A stretch of DNA of 64,000 bases from a virus, in IMG/VR virus record IMGVR_UViG_3300008624_000005, positions 1 through 64,000 of that record, one strand, 5' to 3'. The notes under the pieces were generated by a model. That model was not told the origin of the DNA and made no database searches. It was given only the letters and a program-made list of their open reading frames with translations. Position 1 is the first letter of the stretch; every line of letters starts with the position of its first letter. Made by a program: the position numbers and the translations under genes. Shown here one piece after another: positions 42,547 to 50,907 of the stretch.

Positions 42547-44186
42547 TTTTTAATTACCGTAACGTATATACCATTCCACCATTGTGTAGGATTTTCTATT
42601 GTGTTTAATACTTTTTTATGAAAAATAAGCTCATGATCTATTTGTTCTAATCCTTTCATTGCTCCTATAACAACATTAGGAAAATTTGCGTCATCAAAAA
42701 TACAAATACATTCGTCTGCAAAACAATCTTTATAATACATTATTGCTTTTTCTATTGTTTCACTTTCGTGTGGCCCATCGTAAAAAAACAAATCAATATT
42801 TTTAATGTCTTTTAAATTTGTATCAAATAAATCACATTCATATGCTGTTACAGAATTATTCCCCTTAAACTGTTTTACATTTTTAATAAATTCTTCTTTA
42901 GAATTAGGAGGTAAAATTAATTCTTGTGTTAATGGTTGTAAATCTTCTTTCCATGTATCTACACAAAATGCATTAATATTATTATCTTTCAATACTGCAC
43001 ATGTGCTTAATCCTAAATACGATCCAATTTCTAAATAATTTGTAGAAATACTACCTAAACTATTAAGTAAATTAACAATTTTTTGAGAAGATAATCCGTC
43101 AATCTCTACTATGATATCCTTATTAACAGAATCTACCAATTCTTTTGTTACATATTTTATTTTATCATTACCTTTTATTACACTTTTTTTGTCATACACT
43201 TTATCACAATAATGACAATCCCAACATTCAAACTTACAAGTTTTTATTTTTTCACGCCATATGTTTATAGGAGCATCTACTAAATTTGTTTCATCTATAA
43301 ATTCATTAAATGTATCAAATAATATTTCCTTATCTTCGGCATAATTTTTTATAATATGCATGGTTTCATTTAATCTAGAAGTATTTTCTCTTCCATGCAT
43401 TTTAATAACATCAACATATTCTAATAATTCATCCCAATCTTCTTTCCATGGAGGAAAGTTAGCGGATTTTAAAGGAACAGCCATATCTTCTTGGTCCCAT
43501 TTATCACACGATACTCTAGACATAGGATCATTAAAATACTGAGCTTCGTTTGTTCTAGAATTATTAAATTCATAATGTTCATCCATCATAGGACAATTAC
43601 CTATGCATCCTTCGTTTGCTAACAATGATAACTTGACTCCAGCATGTTCTTTAGCACGTTTCATATCTTTTAATTTGTCATGGTCTCGCATTAGATCACG
43701 ATCTAAATTAACATAGTTAAATCCTGCTTCACCTAAAGCAACTACTTCTCGTGGTTCGGTTACATTCCGTAATATTGTGTTTTTAATTTCTAATTCAGGA
43801 AATGCTGATTGTATTTGTTTTGTTGCAACCCAATGAGTATGTGGAATCGTTGCACTTCGAACAACTCCGGTATCATAAAGTTGTTTAAAATTTTGTAAAA
43901 ATAAATCTAAATTATTTTGTGATGGTCGAACTAAAGTATTATTAAATGTTGCAGAAAGTGGAATACCTGTATCTTTTGATACGTTTATAGCATTGTCTAA
44001 TATAGATAAATGATCTGGTGGACCATTAAACACATCGCCCATTGCATCTTGAACAAAAGGTGGCATTCTACTAGTAAAATAAAGATCATATATATAATCT
44101 TTATAGGTATGTAAAAAGCCTAAAAAATCATTAAATTGTGGTTCCGTCAATTTTGGATTGATCGGTATGCTGAATATTTTCTTCAT
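42543..44186 (-). CDS. U32-like Fe-S domain fused to class I methyltransferase (547 aa)
   Basis: Residues 1-335 look like a U32-type TIM barrel: SATFNNTLV near 79, ATIPHTHW, NYVNLDRDLMRD, then LLANEGCIGNCPMMDEHY with Cys194 and Cys198, Cys227, and a cluster CKFECWDCHYC (Cys317, 321, 324, 327). U32-family members such as UbiU/UbiV, TrhP and RlhA bind Fe-S clusters and work in hydroxylation, so a cluster here is likely. Residues 365-547 are a class I SAM-dependent methyltransferase of the Methyltransf_24 type: YLEIGSYLGLST (384-395), CVDTW and DLFFYDGPHESETIE. The two domains in one chain suggest linked hydroxylation and methylation of one substrate. It overlaps the upstream gene by 56 bases. 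Confidence 0.65.
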   Translation of the reverse strand: MKKIFSIPINPKLTEPQFNDFLGFLHTYKDYIYDLYFTSRMPPFVQDAMGDVFNGPPDHLSILDNAINVSKDTGIPLSATFNNTLVRPSQNNLDLFLQNFKQLYDTGVVRSATIPHTHWVATKQIQSAFPELEIKNTILRNVTEPREVVALGEAGFNYVNLDRDLMRDHDKLKDMKRAKEHAGVKLSLLANEGCIGNCPMMDEHYEFNNSRTNEAQYFNDPMSRVSCDKWDQEDMAVPLKSANFPPWKEDWDELLEYVDVIKMHGRENTSRLNETMHIIKNYAEDKEILFDTFNEFIDETNLVDAPINIWREKIKTCKFECWDCHYCDKVYDKKSVIKGNDKIKYVTKELVDSVNKDIIVEIDGLSSQKIVNLLNSLGSISTNYLEIGSYLGLSTCAVLKDNNINAFCVDTWKEDLQPLTQELILPPNSKEEFIKNVKQFKGNNSVTAYECDLFDTNLKDIKNIDLFFYDGPHESETIEKAIMYYKDCFADECICIFDDANFPNVVIGAMKGLEQIDHELIFHKKVLNTIENPTQWWNGIYVTVIKK

Positions 44187-45474
44187 CTAATTTTATTTCA
44201 AATAATTTTTTACTATCAGTTAATAGTGGCATTTGTAATCCTTCGAGTGCTTTTTCAGAATTAATCTGGCCTTCAACTTGTTTATTAATCTGTCCTATTG
44301 TATTAGTTAACAAACCAGAAAAATGTAATGCACCTCTTAATGTTTCTAATTGATCTTCTTCTGGCATTAATAAGATAGAATCCATATTACCCGAACCTAC
44401 CCGACCATATGCTATAATATCCATTGCCGCCTGCTTTTGCATTCTAGCCATCCAATATTTTCGTTCTTCTGTGTCGTCTTCTTTTAAATATTCGTCTAAG
44501 TTTTTTTCTTTTGTTTTTTCTAAAAGCTCTAAATATGTTCTAAGTTCGCGTTCACATTGACTCATTTTTCGTTTAAAAACAGTTATGTCGTACATTAAGT
44601 CTTCGAGCTTAATAACCATCAATTCTTTTTCTAACTGATCCGGTTCTTTTTTAATGTCTCGTTCAATTATTTTTACACGAACTTCTGCTTCTCGTAAATT
44701 TCTTACAATAGATTTATATGCATGATATCGTGTTTCTAACTCCATAAATGATTGATGAATTTTTTTGTAAGGAGTTATTCCTGTTTTTTGCACAAAATTA
44801 ATAGAAGAATAATTAGACTGCCCATTATCAAATTGAAGGGCTGTTTCTAATACTTTTTCTTCTTCGGGCGAAAAACTTAAATGGTCTCTTACCCAAGTGT
44901 CTACTTTTATATTTGTTACATCGCTACTTACAATATCTGTTTTATTGTGTAGCATATCTGGTAAATTATTTGTTTGTTCCATAAGTCGTCCAAAACTATT
45001 ATTAAAAATTTTATTATAAATTGAAAATAAATCTTCTCGATCTTTATCTGAACTACCGTTATTAATACATCCTAACGGAAATGCAGTATTTTTATTAAAT
45101 CTTTCTTCGTCCCATAATAAACAATTTTTAAAATTATCTTTATTATTAATAATTTTTCTTTTGTTAAAAACACAACCAAATTTGCCTAATGTTTTAGGAA
45201 AAAATATACAAAAATTTTCTATTGTATCATGTGTTTTAATATTAAAATATTCTTGTATAAATTCTTTAAATGTTAAGCCAGTTTTAAATTTTATGTCATC
45301 TTCTCTTACTAGTTCATTATTTACGTATTTTAAATATATGTTTTCTACATTTTCTAACGTCGCATATCCAGGATCTTTGCAACAAGGATTTTTTAAACAT
45401 GATTGGCATGGTTGGGGTGTGCATTTAGAGTTTTTTTGAAGTTCGTATAATTTTTCTGTTACTTTTTTAAACAT
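44131..45474 (-). CDS. Cys-cluster N-terminus and coiled-coil protein (447 aa)
   Basis: The N-terminus has CTPQPCQSCLKNPCC (Cys18, 23, 26, 31, 32), then CIFFPKTLGKFGCVFN and NCLLW further on. That spacing resembles YkgJ-family proteins, which are thought to chelate zinc or iron; the match is only a pattern. Residues ~205-330 are helical with long charged heptads (coiled coil), and the C-terminal 100 residues are soluble and mixed. The function is unknown. It starts at the stop codon of its upstream neighbour (shared base at 45474) and its end overlaps the U32-like/methyltransferase gene, so all three should be translated together. Confidence 0.6.
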   Translation of the reverse strand: MFKKVTEKLYELQKNSKCTPQPCQSCLKNPCCKDPGYATLENVENIYLKYVNNELVREDDIKFKTGLTFKEFIQEYFNIKTHDTIENFCIFFPKTLGKFGCVFNKRKIINNKDNFKNCLLWDEERFNKNTAFPLGCINNGSSDKDREDLFSIYNKIFNNSFGRLMEQTNNLPDMLHNKTDIVSSDVTNIKVDTWVRDHLSFSPEEEKVLETALQFDNGQSNYSSINFVQKTGITPYKKIHQSFMELETRYHAYKSIVRNLREAEVRVKIIERDIKKEPDQLEKELMVIKLEDLMYDITVFKRKMSQCERELRTYLELLEKTKEKNLDEYLKEDDTEERKYWMARMQKQAAMDIIAYGRVGSGNMDSILLMPEEDQLETLRGALHFSGLLTNTIGQINKQVEGQINSEKALEGLQMPLLTDSKKLFEIKLDEENIQHTDQSKIDGTTI

Positions 45475-46484
45475 TAAAAGTTTAATTTGTTGCCTATATA
45501 AGGATTAATAGGATCAGGTAACCATTTTGCCTTTGGATCATCTTCTGTTGTTTTTTCATTTGTATCTGTATTAAAGAAGGCCATTCGGTTTCCTTTTCTA
45601 TTATAGTCTATTTCACCATCTTCTTTTATACCTGGGTCTACCCGTTTTAATGTTTCTGCCTGTTCGGTAGGCATCATTATACCAAAATAATCTTCATATA
45701 CAATATTTAAATCCCATATTGTTGTGCATACTTCTACTTTTTTTAATATTTTTTGAGACTTAACTAGCATAGTAGAAAGTCTATCTTGATATTCTTCTGC
45801 TTTTTCTAATATTTTATTTGACAAAGTTGTTTTATCAAAACTTCTTTCTGTTGCAATATAATCTAAAAACGGAGTTACGTGAGCAGGATCATCTTCACCA
45901 TACGTTAAAAATTCTCTTGCTTCATGTTTTTGTATTTCCCAAGTTGCCGCTTCTAATTCAGATACATTTTTAATAAATTTTAATTTCTTACTATATTCAT
46001 TTTCTATAATTTCTTTTGCATATTTTTTCATAAAAGATAATGTAAAATCTTTCATCTCTTGAGTAAAGTCTATTGCTTGTTTCCAATGTTCATCAGGTAT
46101 AGCAGGAGTCCAATCCCAAATTACTCCATCACCAGTTTTAAGAACTTTAACAGTATCTCGTATTTCGGCAAAATGTACAGTACCAAAATAGAATTCATCT
46201 TTTGTTATTTCTTCAAACGATCTACCTAGTTGTGGTCTAATTGTTTCTAAAAGAGAATCACTTATTTCTACCGCAGATAAACCTAATAAATTATATTTCG
46301 ACTCACATTTAAAATTTTTATCTTGAAATTCACCACCTGTAATATATGCCTTAATATCTTCTTCAGGAATTATAATATATCTTAATTTTGCGTCAGGAAC
46401 TGTCGGACCCGTTACTGGAGTTGGTTCAGTTACAACTGGATCAAAATCCATTGGTGTTGTTTTTGTCAGGTTATGTGCTGGCAT
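45474..46484 (-). CDS. DUF4376-like tail fibre accessory protein (336 aa)
   Basis: After a Pro/Thr-rich N-terminus, the stretch ATWEIQKHEAREFL (near residue 185), TPFLDYIATERSF and KTTLSNKILEKAEEYQDRL follows the pattern of DUF4376, a helical domain in tail-fibre accessory and assembly proteins. The stretch KAYITGGEFQDKNFKCESKYNL may be a further beta domain. The end is Asp/Lys-rich and probably flexible. It stands directly after the 381-residue fibre-like gene, the usual place for a fibre chaperone or fibre-attached protein. Evidence is by pattern only. Confidence 0.6.
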   Translation of the reverse strand: MPAHNLTKTTPMDFDPVVTEPTPVTGPTVPDAKLRYIIIPEEDIKAYITGGEFQDKNFKCESKYNLLGLSAVEISDSLLETIRPQLGRSFEEITKDEFYFGTVHFAEIRDTVKVLKTGDGVIWDWTPAIPDEHWKQAIDFTQEMKDFTLSFMKKYAKEIIENEYSKKLKFIKNVSELEAATWEIQKHEAREFLTYGEDDPAHVTPFLDYIATERSFDKTTLSNKILEKAEEYQDRLSTMLVKSQKILKKVEVCTTIWDLNIVYEDYFGIMMPTEQAETLKRVDPGIKEDGEIDYNRKGNRMAFFNTDTNEKTTEDDPKAKWLPDPINPYIGNKLNF

Positions 46485-47629
46485 TAACTTACCCCTACGT
46501 CACAAACAGATGCGGCACCTGTACTACAAAATCCTGATGATTGTCCATAATGTCCTTTAGGCATACATGCGGCTCCCATTGTTGTTTGAGCATCAGTCGA
46601 ATATACATATTTTACAGTCCAGTTATTTTGTTGGCCATTATAATCGCCCATTGTATAACCCCAATCTTGGCCATCTTCTTGATTTTCTTCACCATTAGAA
46701 TGATTTTTACCTGGAGACGATAAAACTGCTCCATTACTATCAGCAAACTTATCTTGTCCGCTTGTAACATTAGTACCAGTACCTACATAATGATGCCCGT
46801 GTTTAGAGGATATTGCTTTACATTGTCCATCTGTTCCATAGGTCCAAGTACCGCCTGATCCCATTGATCTATTAGACCAATTATAAGAATATTTGTTATT
46901 TCCCGCATTCATTAACCAACCCACATCTTCACCTTGGCAACCTGTACCTAATCCTGATGACGAAGCAGTAGCGGCAGTATACATAACTTCTGAAGCAAAA
47001 TGTAAAGAATGAGAAGTTGTACCGTGTGTACCTCCTGCCCATAATCCTTCTTGTGTTTTTATTCCGGAAGCAGTAGCACAATCATGAACACTAGTACTAA
47101 AATTCCAGCCACCTACGTGATTGCCATAACCACTAGTACCATAACTAATTCCTTCAGTTAACGGATTGTAACCTACGTATCCGTATGAAACACCACTAGA
47201 AGAAAAACCACCTGTTGTAGTTATCTTTCTTGTTTGTCCATTTGCGAGACTGTAACTAGATAAATTTGTACCGGCAGTAGTATGACCATTATTTTCTAGA
47301 TATCCATTATGATCGCTATATGTGCCTGACAAATAAGATCCTTCTCTATCTAATTGTTCCCCACAATAAAGGGTAGTATCTGTTTGATGCCAGGTTTTAT
47401 TTACAGCCCGCCATGCATTAGATCCTTTATAGCCTGCCGCCAAATAACCATGTGTATATATAGATCTATATCTCCAACCTGATGCTAATGCAGACCCCGG
47501 ACTACCTGGATATTGCCAGTAAGCACCTTCAGCGGCATCACCTGCCATTAAAAGGCCACCTCTTGCTTCTTCTGATGTAGCGGGTATTCCTTGTTCGGTT
47601 CTTCCTCTTGATCGAGAATAAATTGTCAT
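46484..47629 (-). CDS. Gly/Ser/Tyr-rich fibre-like protein (381 aa)
   Basis: The middle has motifs of the type YRSIYTHGYLAAGYKGSNAWRAVN and GYLENNGHT, the repeated turn pattern of a family of marine phage fibre proteins. Strand-turn repeats with aromatic residues suggest a beta-propeller-like fold. It is rich in Gly, Ser, Thr and Asn with a few cysteines (CGEQ, CQGED, CMPKG, CSTG, CDVG), which is less common in fibres and may mean disulphides or metal sites. The gene overlaps its upstream neighbour by four bases and may encode a receptor-binding tip. No enzyme motif was seen. Confidence 0.6.
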   Translation of the reverse strand: MTIYSRSRGRTEQGIPATSEEARGGLLMAGDAAEGAYWQYPGSPGSALASGWRYRSIYTHGYLAAGYKGSNAWRAVNKTWHQTDTTLYCGEQLDREGSYLSGTYSDHNGYLENNGHTTAGTNLSSYSLANGQTRKITTTGGFSSSGVSYGYVGYNPLTEGISYGTSGYGNHVGGWNFSTSVHDCATASGIKTQEGLWAGGTHGTTSHSLHFASEVMYTAATASSSGLGTGCQGEDVGWLMNAGNNKYSYNWSNRSMGSGGTWTYGTDGQCKAISSKHGHHYVGTGTNVTSGQDKFADSNGAVLSSPGKNHSNGEENQEDGQDWGYTMGDYNGQQNNWTVKYVYSTDAQTTMGAACMPKGHYGQSSGFCSTGAASVCDVGVS

Positions 47630-50600
47630 TGTACTTCCTCTAGCATTATTTTATATCGCTTCCCATTATTTCTATTTATTAAGTACATACTTTCCTCACC
47701 TTCTTGCATAACCCACGAACCTTTAGTTCCGTCTACTTCGTTACCAGATCTATCTGGTTTATCATTACTCATTATTAAGTCAGCAGTACTAATGTCATTG
47801 CATGTTATGTCTTGGCAACTAAGATCACCTGTAGTTGTTATATCGCCTGCATACATGTGAAAATGCCCATCTCTGTCAATTTTAAATTTATCTGCAACAT
47901 TTCCTAAATTATGTTGTGTACCAAATACTAAATCCATACTATCTGCTAAACTAATAGAACGAATTGCTTTTATGTATGCTCCCACTCCGGCATCATGTTT
48001 AAACTGCATTTGAACAGTTCTTTCAGCAGTATCATCTCCGGTGTTTTCCATTATTATATCTAAATCTGTAGTTTTTGTTATATTAACATCACCACCATCA
48101 ACATCTAACAGTACTCCTGGTGTTGCTGTTCCTATACCTACTCTATTATTAACAGCATCAATATGAAACGTAGGTGAATCCCAGGAACTATCTACATATG
48201 TTTTAACTGCTTTTTGGGATGGAACAAGAGTATCACTATTTGCCGCAAATGTTCCGTCTGTATCTATTGCTGATCCGGTAATACTTGTATTAACTGTGAC
48301 CGTATCCATTATTGGTGAATTAATAGTAGGACTTGTTAATGTTTTAAGTGTTAATGTTTGGGTATCATCAAGGGTTACAACCGTTGCATCAATTGCAACT
48401 GTTAATGTATTAACTGCTCCGCTTGTATCGATACCTGTACCACCTGCTATTGTTAATGTTTCAGAATTTAATAAAATTTCTAACGATCCAGAATCACTAT
48501 AAACAGGAAGGGCACTTGCAGTTAATGCTTGTTCAGGTATAGTATTCGAAACAAAATGTGGGTTACCATTTTTAAAATAAAATATACCGCCTGTTGTTGG
48601 AGCAGTTGGAGAAGTAATATTAGCATAATCTGTTTCTAAATGTATACCTGTTTGAGTAGTTAATATACCACCTGCAGGAATATATAAAGGTCTATATGCA
48701 CCATCTTGTACAATTAAAGGATCCGAAGGATTTGATTCTTGTTGGTTTATATGAAGTAATGCTGTCGGAGCACTTATACCTATACCTACACGACCTTCTC
48801 CATAATATGTAGATCCTGCAACTGAACCTATGTTCCAACCAGATCGCATATCCTTTATTTTAAACTTTGCAGAAGAATTATCCCAAACTAACGACCAATC
48901 ATTATTTCCTATACCTAATGTACCAGTTTCAACATCGGCTAAATTAGTTAAATTTTCTGCTGTTATATTTGCCAAATATCCTGCACTAGCATGGTTTCCC
49001 CATCCGTATGCAACAACACCTTGTTGAGCATCTTGGCTTACTTGTGGATCTAATATTATTGTTCCTGTAGATATTATAGTAGAACCGCCACCTTGAAGTT
49101 GTAACCCTGTGCCAACCGATACTCCGGTTAATGGTGTTACCCATTGTAATAAACTACCGGTTGTACTTAAAAACTGGCCTGCTGTTCCACTATTGCTTAT
49201 ATTCAATTCTTGTATACCGACGTTTGCCGCAGGTAAATTTAATTTTCCACTAGTAACTGTTAATGTTACATCTTCACCTGCTGTAATTTGAGCCGCAGTT
49301 CCTAACGTTATTTTTTCTACTTCTAATCCTTGGGAGGTTGCAGTTAAGGTAATTGGATTTCCTCCACCAAACCTAATACTTGATGGTACTTGTAAAGTTC
49401 CTGCATCATCTGTTAAATTTATAGATCCTAAATCTAATGTATTTGTGTATACAGTATCCCATATTTTAGAACTAGATCCTATATCATATGTAGACGTAAC
49501 AGAAGGTAAAACATGTTCAGTAAGGGATCCTACTGCAACAGACCAAGTTAATTTTTTATCTTCCACAGTATTGTCTGTTACTATACTAACACCCGATCCT
49601 GCAACAAATTCTAATTCCCTTGTAGAATCTATAGAAATAGTAGGTTGACCACTAACAGATACTGTAGTAAGATAGTCTCCAAATCCTACTTTTAATACAC
49701 CCGGACTTGTTTCTGTCATAGTAAATCCTGATGCAACATTAAATTCTACACTAGAAGCATTTGTAAATGTTTGGTTATTATATTTAAAATCTGCTGATGA
49801 AGGAGATATCCAAATAAAACCTCCTGAAGATCCTAATCCTAATACTTGCCCTGTTGTTCCGGATCCACCTATATCCATTTCTGGTATGCCAACAGCATTT
49901 GGTGATATTGAACTAGCAGTAGAAAATGTTGCTCCCATAAATCTTACTTTTACAAGAGCATTATATGCCGGAGGACTTGTAAATGTTAATGTTGTTCCTG
50001 TTACGGAATAAGCATTGTCTGCTCCAGGTGTTTGAATTACACCATCTACTGTTACTAATAATTGATTAGGTGTACTTGCTAATTGTGATAACGTATATGT
50101 CGTTGTTGAAGCATCTCCATAAAAAGTATCTATGTAATATGTGCTTGCTGACAATTTTGCAGGAGTTATACTACCATCTTGCACAATGGTTTGTACTGTA
50201 TCCATATTAAGAAAAGTAACAGATATTTCTAAATTGACTGGTATATTTTCTGGAAATACAAGTTTTGCCGGACTAGTACCTACAATAGTATAGGTTGATG
50301 GTGCTTGATATAAACTATCAACATGAACAAGAACATCAACAGGCTGAGTAGGAACTCTTGATAAATCAAATTCTTTTGTATTCCCATCAGCAGTAAAAGT
50401 GTCAACTGATAAATTTGCTTGAGTAGTCGAAGCAATAGTTATTTTTCCATTTGTAGGATCGGTTGTTAATTGAATGCCAGCACCAGATACCATTTCAAGA
50501 TCACCTGATTCAGGTATTGTTAAATCTGTTTGTCCTGAAACTTTAATAGTATCTAAAAGAGTGCCTTCAGTAGGAACAAATTTTGTTAAAACACTATCCC

Positions 50601-50895
50601 ATTTAAGTAAATTACCATCTTGTAATCCTGATTCGTCTATATCACTTAAATCTAATAATGCTCCGCCTCCTAAAGATCCCCAAATTGATTGAGTAGAATT
50701 ATTAGGATCTTTTGAATATCCTTCAAACTTACCTGTTGTTGCGTTATATCGTATAACACCTTCAGAAGGAGTAGTTGGGCGTTCAGCAGTTGAACCAGTA
50801 GGTATAGATAACCCTTCTACTCCAGTAAATGTAGCATTTCCCTTAATAGTTGGGTTTGTTGCAAATGTTTTTCCTGTTACTACTGTTCTACTCAT
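47626..50895 (-). CDS. Long tail fibre protein (1089 aa)
   Basis: The N-terminus (RTVVTGKTFATNPTIKGNATF) leads into repeated beta modules of the type ISVSGQTDLTI, DVLVHVDSLYQAPSTYTI and VGIGTATPGVLLDVDGG. The module sequences match fibre proteins of marine T4-like phages. The last 65 residues (DITCNDISTADLIMSNDKPD, DGTKGSWVMQEGEESMY) are nearly identical to the stand-alone 94-residue protein at 40662. It has no membrane segments. It lies 12 bases downstream of the 952-residue fibre gene, and its stop overlaps the start of the 381-residue gene. Confidence 0.75.
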   Translation of the reverse strand: MSRTVVTGKTFATNPTIKGNATFTGVEGLSIPTGSTAERPTTPSEGVIRYNATTGKFEGYSKDPNNSTQSIWGSLGGGALLDLSDIDESGLQDGNLLKWDSVLTKFVPTEGTLLDTIKVSGQTDLTIPESGDLEMVSGAGIQLTTDPTNGKITIASTTQANLSVDTFTADGNTKEFDLSRVPTQPVDVLVHVDSLYQAPSTYTIVGTSPAKLVFPENIPVNLEISVTFLNMDTVQTIVQDGSITPAKLSASTYYIDTFYGDASTTTYTLSQLASTPNQLLVTVDGVIQTPGADNAYSVTGTTLTFTSPPAYNALVKVRFMGATFSTASSISPNAVGIPEMDIGGSGTTGQVLGLGSSGGFIWISPSSADFKYNNQTFTNASSVEFNVASGFTMTETSPGVLKVGFGDYLTTVSVSGQPTISIDSTRELEFVAGSGVSIVTDNTVEDKKLTWSVAVGSLTEHVLPSVTSTYDIGSSSKIWDTVYTNTLDLGSINLTDDAGTLQVPSSIRFGGGNPITLTATSQGLEVEKITLGTAAQITAGEDVTLTVTSGKLNLPAANVGIQELNISNSGTAGQFLSTTGSLLQWVTPLTGVSVGTGLQLQGGGSTIISTGTIILDPQVSQDAQQGVVAYGWGNHASAGYLANITAENLTNLADVETGTLGIGNNDWSLVWDNSSAKFKIKDMRSGWNIGSVAGSTYYGEGRVGIGISAPTALLHINQQESNPSDPLIVQDGAYRPLYIPAGGILTTQTGIHLETDYANITSPTAPTTGGIFYFKNGNPHFVSNTIPEQALTASALPVYSDSGSLEILLNSETLTIAGGTGIDTSGAVNTLTVAIDATVVTLDDTQTLTLKTLTSPTINSPIMDTVTVNTSITGSAIDTDGTFAANSDTLVPSQKAVKTYVDSSWDSPTFHIDAVNNRVGIGTATPGVLLDVDGGDVNITKTTDLDIIMENTGDDTAERTVQMQFKHDAGVGAYIKAIRSISLADSMDLVFGTQHNLGNVADKFKIDRDGHFHMYAGDITTTGDLSCQDITCNDISTADLIMSNDKPDRSGNEVDGTKGSWVMQEGEESMYLINRNNGKRYKIMLEEVQ

Positions 50896-50907
50896 TTAAA
50901 TAGTCTC

